A DNA stretch of 9,889 nucleotides, from assembly GCF_937877005.1 (NCBI RefSeq), contig NZ_CALEFV010000116.1:1-9889 (forward strand). Reading direction: 5' to 3'. The notes beneath the pieces were generated by a model. It saw only the letters and a program-made list of their open reading frames with translations, did no database searches and was not told the DNA's origin. The DNA is from an uncultured Fibrobacter sp. GTDB taxonomy: Bacteria; Fibrobacterota; Fibrobacteria; Fibrobacterales; Fibrobacteraceae. The translations under genes were made by a program, and so were the position numbers. Shown piece after piece: positions 1-5,702 of the stretch (position 1 is the first letter of the stretch; the number at the start of each line of letters is the position of its first letter).

Positions 1-27
1 AAAAAGCCCGCTCGCTGGGAGCGGGCT
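1..27 (-). terminator. Hairpin with T-tract on the minus strand
   Basis: AGCCCGCTC (5-13) pairs perfectly with GAGCGGGCT (19-27) around a 5-nt loop. The plus strand begins with AAAAA, so a minus-strand transcript would have a GC-rich 9-bp stem followed by at least five U. This is a classic intrinsic terminator shape for transcription arriving from metG, about 185 nt past its stop. The T-tract is cut by the window edge. It overlaps the putative codons of the converging gene. Confidence 0.45.
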
Positions 28-66
28 GCCGATAAAGCTGCGGCCGCTAAAGCCGCCGAAAAATAA
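1..66 (+). CDS. C-terminal end of an Ala/Lys-rich protein (5' part outside window)
   Basis: Frame 1 is open from the first base to a TAA at 64-66 and reads KKPARWERAADKAAAAKAAEK. Only 21 residues are visible, so the family cannot be named. Alternating Ala and Lys/Glu codons at the very end are typical of the low-complexity tails of some ribosomal or nucleic-acid-binding proteins, but this is inference. The frame would converge on metG, which ends at 212 on the other strand. A perfect hairpin at 5-27 lies inside these codons and could serve as a terminator for minus-strand transcription. It remains possible that the region is non-coding and the open frame is chance. Confidence 0.45.
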   Translation, partial: KKPARWERAADKAAAAKAAEK

Positions 67-125
67 CCCGAATTCAGTCGATTGAGCGCAATTCGGCGCG
101 AATGGGCGCGAGCGGTCTCTGTGAG

Positions 126-153
126 CAACAAACGCCTGGTATTGACCAGGCGT
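126..153 (-). terminator. Probable intrinsic terminator downstream of metG
   Basis: ACGCCTGGT (132-140) and ACCAGGCGT (145-153) form a 9-bp perfect stem with a 4-nt ATTG loop. Read on the minus strand, the stem is followed by TTTGTTG, a short interrupted T-tract. It begins 58 nt after the metG stop, so it is the nearest plausible end for the metG transcript. There is no T-tract on the plus-strand side. Confidence 0.5.
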
Positions 154-163
154 GGTCGCGAGA

Positions 164-206
164 GAGCTGGCTCCAGAGTAAGGATTCAATTGATTTTAGC
201 CAGCTC
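164..206. repeat. 9-bp inverted repeat just past metG
   Basis: GAGCTGGCT (164-172) and AGCCAGCTC (198-206) are perfect inverted repeats separated by 25 AT-rich bases. The right arm starts 5 bp from the metG stop codon. No T-tract follows on either strand, so it is more likely an RNA stem in the metG 3' UTR, possibly protecting the 3' end, than a terminator by itself. Confidence 0.45.
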
Positions 207-211
207 GGTCC

Positions 212-2281
212 TTAATGCACTCCGTTGCCGTCGGCCACGTCGCAGGTCACGGGCTTCCCGTTCACTTCAAGCGCGAGGGCGTCGCAGAACACCGCGCCAC
301 CCTTCACGGAGAGCGCAATCTTCTCGAAGTCCTTCACCTTCAGTTCACGCGGTTCGCTGGGTGCTACACCCTTGAACAGGGCGCGGTCACCGGGCTTTGC
401 GTCTTCGGGCACGGAGACGAGCTTGCAGGTGTGGGCCTCGTTGTCGAGGTCGCCCGCAAAGAGCATGCCCTGGCTCATGATGCCGCGAAGAGCGCTAGGC
501 TTCAGGTTCGCGAACAGGAGAATCTTGCGGTCCTTCAGTTCCTCGGCCTTGTAGCTGTTCTTGAGGCCACTGCAAATGGTGCGGAGTTCGCCTTCGCCAG
601 CGTCCACCTTGAGCACGTAGAGGCTCGTAGCGTCCGGATGGTCGGCTACTTCCTTGATCTGGGCCACGCGCATGTCCATGGCAGCGGGCACGTCGGCGGC
701 CATCAGCGGCTTGTTCTGCTTGGGCTTGCTCTGGGCTTCCTGCTTCTTGACTTCTTCTTCGATACGCGGGAAGAGCGGCTTGCCTTCGCCGAACGCTTCG
801 CCACCCTTGAGGATACCCCAGGCGAGATCGTCGGCGCTCTGGAACTTGCAGCCGATCATGGCGAGGCCTTCTTCTGCCTTGGCGGGGATTACTGGCCACA
901 GCAGGCTGAGGGAAAGACGCACGGCTTCGGCTGAGATGTAGAGCACGGTTGCGAGTTCGTCCTTCTTGGTTTCGTCCTTGGCGAGTTTCCACGGAGCCTT
1001 GACTTCGAGATAGCGGTTGATGCTACGCACGAGCTGCATGATGGTTTCGATAGACTGCGAGAGGCGAGCCTGCGGCAGGCCTTCCTTGATTTCGGCAATC
1101 ACCTTGTTCGCAAGTTCGATGACTTCCTTCTCGGCGTCGCCGATGGAGGTCGCTGCGGGGAGCTTGCCTTCAAAATTGTTGAGCACCAGACGGTGCACGC
1201 GGTTCAGCACGTTGCCCAGGTCGTTGGCGAGGTCGCTGTTGATGCGGCGCACGAAGGCGTCGTGGGTGAAGTTCGCATCCTGGCCCACCACCATTTCGCG
1301 GGCAAGGAAGTAGCGGAACGCGTCGATGCCGTACTTTTCCATGTAGTCCATGGGATTCACCACGTTGCCTGCGGACTTGCTCATCTTTTCGCCGCCGTTC
1401 ACGAGCCACCAGCCGTGGGCCAAGATGTGCTGCGGGAGCGGAATGTCGAGAGCCATGAGCATAGTCGGCCAGTACACGCTGTGGGTGGTCAAGATGTCCT
1501 TGCCGATGAGGTGATAAGTGGCGGGCCAGATTGGCGTGCCGTCGGCGTAAGTCTTGTGGAAGGCGGTGGAGGCACTCACGTAGTTCAGGAGAGCGTCGAA
1601 CCACACGTAGGTCACGTAGTCGGTGTCGAAGGGCAGCGGAATGCCCCAGCTGAGGCGTGCCTTCGGGCGGCTGATGCAAAGGTCATTCAGCGGCTGGCGC
1701 AGGAACCCGCGGATTTCGTTCCAGCGGTAGTCCGGCACAATCCAGTCCTTGTGGCTTTCCAAGAAGTCAATGAGCTTCTGCTGGTAGGAACCCATCTTGA
1801 AGAAGTAGTTTTTTTCCTTGAGCCATTCCACCGGGCGGTGGCTGATGGGGTCGCACTTGTTTTCGTCCAGCTCGTCTTCGGTAAAGAAACGTTCTTCACC
1901 GACGGAGTACCAGCCTTCGTATTCCTTCGAGTAGATTTCGCCCTTGTCCCAGAGCTTCTGCAGGCATTCCTGCACAAAGGCCTTGTGTTCGGGCATGGTG
2001 GTGCGGATAAAGAAGTCGTTACCGATACCCATCTTCTTCCACAGGTCTTCGAAGCGGTGGTAGTATTCGTCTACGTGTTCCTGCGGGGTCACGCCGCGCT
2101 TGTCGGCAGCGCGCTGCACCTTCTGGCCGTGTTCGTCGGTACCGGTCAAGAAGAACGTCTGGTAGCCGAGAATCTTGTGGAAGCGGGTGAGGATGTCCGC
2201 GAGGACGGTGGTGTAGGAGTGCCCAATATGCGGGGCGTCATTCACGTAATAAATCGGGGTGGTAACGTAAAAATTTTTCAT
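212..2281 (-). CDS. metG: Methionyl-tRNA synthetase with C-terminal tRNA-binding domain
   Basis: Cytosolic class I aminoacyl-tRNA synthetase that joins methionine to tRNA-Met using ATP; 689 aa from the ATG at 2281. Visible signatures are HIGH at residues 18-21 in the Rossmann fold and KMSKS at about 299-303. An all-helical anticodon-binding region follows, then an EMAP-II/Trbp111-like OB-fold tRNA-binding domain from about 526 to 620, which also mediates dimerisation in this family. About 50 further C-terminal residues follow. In the connective peptide the usual zinc-knuckle cysteines are mostly replaced (GWYSVGEERFF, then CDPISHRP), which fits the zinc-free MetRS subgroup. A TTG nine codons upstream is in frame, but homologues start at MKNFYVTTPIYY and the ATG fits better. 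No strong SD is visible. The 78 nt separating it from ruvB contain only a small GAAAGC/GCTTTC stem (2323-2336), so co-transcription with ruvAB is possible. Confidence 0.97.
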   Translation of the reverse strand: MKNFYVTTPIYYVNDAPHIGHSYTTVLADILTRFHKILGYQTFFLTGTDEHGQKVQRAADKRGVTPQEHVDEYYHRFEDLWKKMGIGNDFFIRTTMPEHKAFVQECLQKLWDKGEIYSKEYEGWYSVGEERFFTEDELDENKCDPISHRPVEWLKEKNYFFKMGSYQQKLIDFLESHKDWIVPDYRWNEIRGFLRQPLNDLCISRPKARLSWGIPLPFDTDYVTYVWFDALLNYVSASTAFHKTYADGTPIWPATYHLIGKDILTTHSVYWPTMLMALDIPLPQHILAHGWWLVNGGEKMSKSAGNVVNPMDYMEKYGIDAFRYFLAREMVVGQDANFTHDAFVRRINSDLANDLGNVLNRVHRLVLNNFEGKLPAATSIGDAEKEVIELANKVIAEIKEGLPQARLSQSIETIMQLVRSINRYLEVKAPWKLAKDETKKDELATVLYISAEAVRLSLSLLWPVIPAKAEEGLAMIGCKFQSADDLAWGILKGGEAFGEGKPLFPRIEEEVKKQEAQSKPKQNKPLMAADVPAAMDMRVAQIKEVADHPDATSLYVLKVDAGEGELRTICSGLKNSYKAEELKDRKILLFANLKPSALRGIMSQGMLFAGDLDNEAHTCKLVSVPEDAKPGDRALFKGVAPSEPRELKVKDFEKIALSVKGGAVFCDALALEVNGKPVTCDVADGNGVH

Positions 2282-2359
2282 GTGCCCAAAGATAGTAAAA
2301 GTGTGCAAGGCGAATCATGAGTGAAAGCCTGCTTTCGCATATTTGAGCAGCACCTCGGT

Positions 2360-3403
2360 TTACAGCTGCAGTTCTTCTTGCATGCTTATATTTGCGCTTG
2401 AAACGGGTATTTCTCGGTGCAGCATTTCGTAGGCGGTGCGCGTGGCGGTTCGGCCACGCGGCGTTCGCGCGAGGAGGCCCTTGCGGATCAGGTACGGCTC
2501 GTAGACTTCTTCGAGGGTGTCGGGCTCCTCGCCGAGCGCAGCCCCGATGGTGCCCAGCCCCACGGGGCCACCGCCGAACTTGTCGATGATCATCGATAAA
2601 ATCTTGCGGTCCATGTGGTCGAGGCCTTCACCGTCTATTCCGAGCATTTCAAGCGTCTTGCTTGCCGACATAAGGTCGATGACTCCCGTTCCGCGGACCT
2701 GGGCTACATCTCTGCAACGGCGGAGCACGCGGTTTGCGATGCGGGGCGTTCCGCGGCATCGTCCGCTCAAGAGCCTTGCCGCATCTTCTTCGAGTCCGAC
2801 ATTCAAAATTTTAGCGCTACGCATCAAGATGCTCTTGATGTCATCGTCGTCGTATAGCTCCAGGCGATAATGAAGCCCGAATCGGTCTCGTAGCGGGCTA
2901 GTCAGAAGTCCGCTACGCGTCGTGGCGCCCACTAGCGTAAAATGCTTGAGCGGCAGGTTCACGCTTCTGGCTGCAGGTCCGGAATCGAGCATGATGTCGA
3001 GCCTGAAGTCTTCCATGGCGGGGTAGAGGTATTCTTCGACAACGCGGTTCAGACGATGGATTTCGTCGATGAATAGAATGTCGTTTTCCTGTAAGCTTGT
3101 CAGGAGGCCGGCTAGGTCGCTAGCCTTTTCGAGAACGGGACCGCTAGTAATGTGGATGTTGACGCCCATTTCCTTAGCTATAATCCCGGCGAGGGTTGTT
3201 TTGCCGAGTCCCGGAGGGCCGCAGAATAGACAATGGTCCAGCGAATCGCCACGGTGCTTGGCTGCTTCGATCGCAATTGAAAGGCTCTCTTTAATATTCT
3301 TCTGTCCGGTAAACTCTTCAAGAGAAGGCGGACGGAGCGTGCGTTCTACGTCGCTTTCGTCGCCCGATCTGCGTTCCGGAGATATGATTCTTTGATCGTC
3401 CAT
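2360..3403 (-). CDS. ruvB: Holliday junction branch migration ATPase RuvB
   Basis: Hexameric AAA+ motor that, with RuvA, drives branch migration of Holliday junctions in recombinational repair. It is 347 aa from the ATG at 3403, the normal family length. Residues in order: Walker A GPPGLGKTT (about 62-70), Walker B DEIH (113-116), sensor 1 GATTR (159-163), the LRDRFG arginine-finger region (171-176), and a C-terminal winged helix ending in the conserved YLIRKGLLARTPRGR segment. A TTG two codons upstream is in frame, but AGAAGA lies about 8 nt before the ATG and too close to the TTG, so ATG is chosen. It follows ruvA on the same strand after 74 nt that contain a palindromic repeat. ruvC is not in the window. 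Confidence 0.97.
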   Translation of the reverse strand: MDDQRIISPERRSGDESDVERTLRPPSLEEFTGQKNIKESLSIAIEAAKHRGDSLDHCLFCGPPGLGKTTLAGIIAKEMGVNIHITSGPVLEKASDLAGLLTSLQENDILFIDEIHRLNRVVEEYLYPAMEDFRLDIMLDSGPAARSVNLPLKHFTLVGATTRSGLLTSPLRDRFGLHYRLELYDDDDIKSILMRSAKILNVGLEEDAARLLSGRCRGTPRIANRVLRRCRDVAQVRGTGVIDLMSASKTLEMLGIDGEGLDHMDRKILSMIIDKFGGGPVGLGTIGAALGEEPDTLEEVYEPYLIRKGLLARTPRGRTATRTAYEMLHREIPVSSANISMQEELQL

Positions 3404-3420
3404 ATTCAAGTTCTTCTAGA

Positions 3421-3452
3421 GATTGCTTCGACCCCTGGGGTCTCGCAATGAC
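3421..3452. repeat. Palindromic dispersed-type repeat between ruvA and ruvB
   Basis: ATTGC (3422-3426) pairs with GCAAT (3445-3449), and inside it GACCCC (3430-3435) pairs with GGGGTC (3437-3442), separated by a small internal loop. The minus-strand arms GTCATTGCGAG and CGAAGCAATC resemble short palindromic repeats that I recall as dispersed in many bacterial genomes. It sits in the ruvA-ruvB gap and would form a stem in the ruvAB mRNA. No proper T-tract follows on the minus strand, so it is not a clear terminator. Confidence 0.6.
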
Positions 3453-3477
3453 GTTTGTTTTTTCTTTAGTTTTCAAA

Positions 3478-4086
3478 TCAAAGATACTTCAAAGCTTCGG
3501 GAATAAGGGTTGCCGCATCCGCAGAATCGCCCAGGATTTCAGCAGCCTTCATCACGGCCTTTTCTGCAGCCGGGTCCTTCACGCCAAGCGTATGCAGTGC
3601 CAAAACGGCTTCCATCTTCGGACCGGTAAGGGCTCCCATACCTGTAATTCCAGAGCCTTCCACATCGCCCAAGGCCTGGAGCATTGCTCCTGCCTTGTCC
3701 TTGAGTGTGAGTATCATCTGTTCGCAGGTTTTCTTGCCGAGTCCCTTGATTTTTCCGAGGGCGCTCTTGTTATCGCTAGCTATCATGTTCAACAGGTCGG
3801 CAGGGGTTGTGCCACTCAAAATGCGCTGGGCTAGTTTCGGTCCGACCCCGTTCACGTCCAGAAGCATCAAAAAAGTGTCTTTCTCTGTTTTGTCAGCGAA
3901 TCCGAATAAGGTCATGGAATCTTCACGGACAACCAGGTTCGTGTGGAGCGTTACTTCGCTCTCGATTTCGGGCAACTTTCCTGCCGTGTATGCCGAAATG
4001 TTTATTCCGTAACCAATGCCGTTTACGTCTACGACCACGAATGTGGGGGACTTCTCGATCAAAATTCCATGTATCCGTTCTATCAT
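3478..4086 (-). CDS. ruvA: Holliday junction DNA-binding subunit RuvA
   Basis: Tetrameric protein that holds the four-way junction and loads RuvB hexamers; 202 aa, normal length. Residues 1-64 form the OB-fold domain I (MIERIHGILIEK start, conserved VNGIGYGI). Domain II carries two helix-hairpin-helix motifs, VNGVGPKLA (78-86) and IKGLGKKTCEQMIL (113-126). Domain III (about 155-202) is the RuvB-contacting three-helix bundle after a flexible linker. The ATG at 4084-4086 matches the family start; the SD is weak. ruvA leads the ruvAB pair. Its upstream region holds a good promoter at 4127-4156, built partly from a repeat element, and a small palindrome near the expected transcription start. Confidence 0.97.
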   Translation of the reverse strand: MIERIHGILIEKSPTFVVVDVNGIGYGINISAYTAGKLPEIESEVTLHTNLVVREDSMTLFGFADKTEKDTFLMLLDVNGVGPKLAQRILSGTTPADLLNMIASDNKSALGKIKGLGKKTCEQMILTLKDKAGAMLQALGDVEGSGITGMGALTGPKMEAVLALHTLGVKDPAAEKAVMKAAEILGDSADAATLIPEALKYL

Positions 4087-4105
4087 GCAAAACCCGTAAA
4101 AGTAA

Positions 4106-4119
4106 TAAACATTTGTTTA
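4106..4119. promoter_or_regulatory. Small palindrome near the ruvA transcription start (operator-like)
   Basis: TAAACA-TT-TGTTTA is a perfect 6-bp inverted repeat with a 2-bp centre, just downstream of the candidate ruvA -10. This position would suit a repressor operator. It does not match the LexA box reported for Fibrobacter succinogenes (TGCNCN4GTGCA, from memory). Only a GTGCA half-site is found next to it on the minus strand (4121-4125). The assignment is tentative, as AT-rich palindromes also arise by chance. Confidence 0.3.
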
Positions 4120-4126
4120 CTGCACA

Positions 4127-4156
4127 AATATATACTATTTTTACGAACTCTGTCAA
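4127..4156 (-). promoter_or_regulatory. Candidate sigma-70-type promoter for ruvAB
   Basis: On the minus strand TTGACA (4151-4156) is a perfect -35 box. It is followed after 16-18 nt by overlapping -10 candidates TATATA, ATATAT and TATATT (4127-4134). Transcription would begin near 4120, giving a leader of roughly 35 nt to the ruvA ATG. The -35 hexamer is part of the CTTGACAGAG terminal motif of the repeat at 4138-4314, so the promoter appears to be provided by the repeat end. Confidence 0.6.
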
Positions 4157-4314
4157 GTCATTCCGTATTTTTTTTACAAGGCTGCGGTTTCGGGGGCGGG
4201 CTCTGTCATGCCTGGTCGTATTGCTGTAGAAAGGCTGCGGAAACCGAAAATGGCAAAATTAGCCTAAAAACAGCGTTTTGCGCCGTGACCGTATAAAATG
4301 GCTTGACAGAGCCA
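4138..4314. repeat. MITE-like intergenic repeat, copy 1 (between FISUMP gene and ruvA)
   Basis: This block shares ordered segments with 5703-5900: CTCTGTCAAGTCA (4148-4160), T8 plus ACAAGGCTGCGG (4168-4187), AAGGCTGCGGAAAC (4231-4244) and TAGCCTAAAAAC (4260-4271). It ends in GGCTTGACAGAGCC (4300-4313), the inverse of the starting motif. An inner pair, GGCTCTGTCATGCC (4199-4212) and GGCTTGACAGAGCC (4300-4313), is a 14-bp inverted repeat with one mismatch bounding 115 bp. The first 21 bases (4138-4158) recur exactly at 5880-5900. It has no coding capacity and no clear target duplication. A non-autonomous element or its remnant is the best reading. Confidence 0.6.
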
Positions 4315-4337
4315 CGGAAAATGCAAGCATTTCCGTG
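4293..4337 (-). terminator. Tandem hairpins ending the FISUMP transcript
   Basis: Beginning 17 nt after the FISUMP stop, CACGG...CCGTG (4313-4337) forms a 12-bp stem with one bulged base, including ATGC/GCAT around an AA loop. Immediately after it on the minus strand TGGCT/AGCCA (4299-4314) forms a second stem followed by TTTTAT. The second hairpin with its T-run is the likelier termination point. It overlaps the right end of repeat copy 1. Confidence 0.5.
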
Positions 4338-4354
4338 CAGGATTCACCTCATCG

Positions 4355-5632
4355 CTAGTCCCGGAGACAACGAACAGGAAACCCGTGGTTCTTATGGTTG
4401 TGGTTCAGGTACGCACCGTCGCTGTTGTAGATCAAGTGCATACGGTACGCCCATTGGCTATCGTACTCCGTAGAACTCCAGAATTCCGCGGCCGTGCCAT
4501 CGCTGTAGAATTCTTCATAGCTGCTCCTGCCGCCAGCAGGCAAGGCGGAAAAACCGAAGGCGTCTGTGCCGTTGCCGTAGCTATTGGGTTTCCAACCCGT
4601 CTGCGACTTGAGAACCTTGCCCGCAGTTGAACTGTCGCCCACCGCCGTGAACAAGGTATACCATTCGCTCTGGCTGGGCAGGTGCCAGCCATCGGGACAA
4701 ATGCCCTGAACCAAGGTCTCTGAGCCTGCCGAAGCGAGGTCGCAGGTCTTGTCGTAGCCGCAGCCGGTCTTTACTGAATCCATGGCCGCAGCCCAGGCGT
4801 AAAGGCGACCGGTCACGTCGCAGTTCTTGGCAATGTCGTCGTAACACCAGGATTTACCCTTGAGAATTGTGGTCGTTACACTGTCAGCGTAGTTCAGGTT
4901 CTCCGCCATCCAGGTCTGGGTGCCGATGGTGACGGTCTTGTACTTCTTGCCGTCGCGCCCGTCGGTCATGGTGCCGTAGGAGATTTCCGGATTCAGGCGG
5001 CATTCTTTCGGAATGTTCCAATTCCAGAAGAGCTCCGTTTTTCCTTCCAGAAGAGCAGAACAATTCACATTGTCCGCAGAGCTACTGCTAGATGCAACCG
5101 AAGACGACGATTGCACAACGGAACTGCTGGAAGCAACCGATGAACTCGATATTACTGACGAACTAGAAGATTTTGCAGAACTGCTAGGCGCAACCGAAGA
5201 CGATGATTCAACCGAACTGCTACTAGGAGTCTGCGCGGAGCTTGAAATGCTGCTACTTGACGTAGGCGAAACACTTGAGGAACTGGATCCTATCCCCCCC
5301 CCTTCGGGGGTCCAAGATGACGAAGAAGAGACTTTCGAAGCGTTTACCCATTTGCCGTCTTCGCACTTGAACGCCGTTGAATCTTCATCGACTAAGGCTA
5401 CCGCTCCGTCGTACCTTTCGGTACAACTCGGTAAGTCGTCTTCGGAAGCGTAGACTTCGTCGAGAGTGGCGGTCCCCGCATTTGTAGAAGCGTTTGCACC
5501 GCCGTCGCTGTCGCCTCCGCAGGCGGCAAGAATTGCCATGGATCCTATCGTCACACCCTTCGATAAGCTCAGGGACCTGAGGCTCCAGGGTGAGTGGCGG
5601 GAGAAAAAAACAAGCGGTTGTTTCGCAGCCAT
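4355..5632 (-). CDS. FISUMP-domain surface lipoprotein with poly-Ser linker
   Basis: 425 aa. A long lipoprotein signal ends at lipobox LAAC with Cys38. A globular segment follows (about 53-100, with Cys70 and Cys90), then a Ser-rich linker (about 102-185, repeats like SSSSSVASSSS), then the FISUMP domain (about 216-425). That domain shows the hallmark KKYKTVTIGTQTWMAENLNY, GRLYAWAAAM, CPDGWHLPS and GFPVRCLRD motifs. This family is very abundant in Fibrobacter; its function is unknown, and an outer-surface location is inferred. The ATG at 5632 is fixed by AAGGAG 6 nt upstream. The signal peptide is unusual: residues about 13-32 are encoded by a palindromic repeat, leaving an otherwise ordinary short signal on either side. 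A second repeat copy gives residues about 105-117, and a probable third gives about 299-307. A G9 run encodes Gly111-113. The gene is flanked by MITE-like repeats, which suggests it arrived as an insert. Confidence 0.9.
   Translation of the reverse strand: MAAKQPLVFFSRHSPWSLRSLSLSKGVTIGSMAILAACGGDSDGGANASTNAGTATLDEVYASEDDLPSCTERYDGAVALVDEDSTAFKCEDGKWVNASKVSSSSSWTPEGGGIGSSSSSVSPTSSSSISSSAQTPSSSSVESSSSVAPSSSAKSSSSSVISSSSVASSSSVVQSSSSVASSSSSADNVNCSALLEGKTELFWNWNIPKECRLNPEISYGTMTDGRDGKKYKTVTIGTQTWMAENLNYADSVTTTILKGKSWCYDDIAKNCDVTGRLYAWAAAMDSVKTGCGYDKTCDLASAGSETLVQGICPDGWHLPSQSEWYTLFTAVGDSSTAGKVLKSQTGWKPNSYGNGTDAFGFSALPAGGRSSYEEFYSDGTAAEFWSSTEYDSQWAYRMHLIYNSDGAYLNHNHKNHGFPVRCLRD
4714..4738. repeat. 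Probable palindromic-repeat fragment inside the FISUMP domain
   Basis: Plus-strand AGGTCTCTGAGCCTGCCGAA matches the core of the signal-peptide repeat, read on the other strand, at 18 of 24 compared positions (shared blocks AGGTC, CTGAGC, CGAAG). It is therefore the same repeat family in the opposite orientation. It encodes roughly residues 299-307 (LASAGSETL) in a variable loop before the conserved CPDGWHLP motif, where length changes could be tolerated. The resemblance is imperfect and could be coincidence. Confidence 0.4.
5284..5320. repeat. In-frame palindromic repeat in the Ser linker (copy A)
   Basis: The outer arms are TGGATCCTATC (5284-5294) and TCCAAGATGA (5311-5320). The centre is a C-run, TTC, then GGGGG, giving a CCCCC/GGGGG hairpin. 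The left arm is identical to 5539-5549 and the right arm matches 5585-5594 at 8 of 10 bases. It encodes WTPEGGGIG, which interrupts an otherwise Ser-dominated stretch. The C9 run (5294-5302) is a slippage-prone homopolymer. Confidence 0.65.
5539..5594. repeat. In-frame composite palindromic repeat in the signal peptide (copy B)
   Basis: Outer arms TGGATCCTATC (5539-5549) and TCCAGGGTGA (5585-5594) are shared with copy A. The centre differs and contains CCCTTCGATAAGCTCAGGG (5556-5574), a sequence of the CCTGAGC-CGAAGG palindrome type that I recall as common in many bacterial genomes. It encodes about residues 13-32 of the lipoprotein precursor, including SLSLSKG, immediately before the hydrophobic AILAAC lipobox. 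The two halves suggest a nested or modular repeat. Confidence 0.65.
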
Positions 5633-5638
5633 GACGGA

Positions 5639-5644
5639 CTCCTT
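5639..5644 (-). promoter_or_regulatory. Ribosome binding site of the FISUMP gene
   Basis: AAGGAG on the minus strand lies 6 nt before the ATG at 5632. It decides the start codon and therefore shows that the repeat-encoded residues are translated as part of the signal peptide. A TATATT -10-like hexamer (5662-5667) and a 6-bp hairpin AGGAAT/ATTCCT (5678-5699) lie further upstream, without a convincing -35. Confidence 0.75.
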
Positions 5645-5702
5645 CGGTTATTTCCAATCTAAATATAACTTATAATCAGGAATCCTTCGCGGTATTCCTT
5701 GA

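Noticed and set aside
67..211. tRNA or other structured RNA gene between the plus-strand gene and metG
   Set aside because: Several stems are present but there is no cloverleaf, T-loop or known RNA core; they are better explained as 3'-end hairpins.
2282..2310. Upstream TTG starts for metG (2308) and ruvB (3409)
   Set aside because: Family alignments from memory begin at the downstream ATGs, and for ruvB the SD spacing fits only the ATG at 3403.
1193..2320. Plus-strand open frame of 375 codons, and another at 215-934
   Set aside because: Both lie antisense to metG, whose HIGH, KMSKS and tRNA-binding domain are unmistakable; high-GC third positions create such shadow frames.
4121..4134. LexA box upstream of ruvA
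   Set aside because: Only a GTGCA half-site is present; the partner half of the reported Fibrobacter consensus is missing.
5100..5280. Possible tandem repeat or CRISPR-like array
   Set aside because: The periodic pattern is degenerate Ser codons of the linker with variable unit length; there are no constant repeats with unique spacers.
5013..5453. Glu/Leu/Asp-rich plus-strand frame
   Set aside because: It is the reverse complement of the poly-Ser linker; the low-complexity composition explains the lack of stops.
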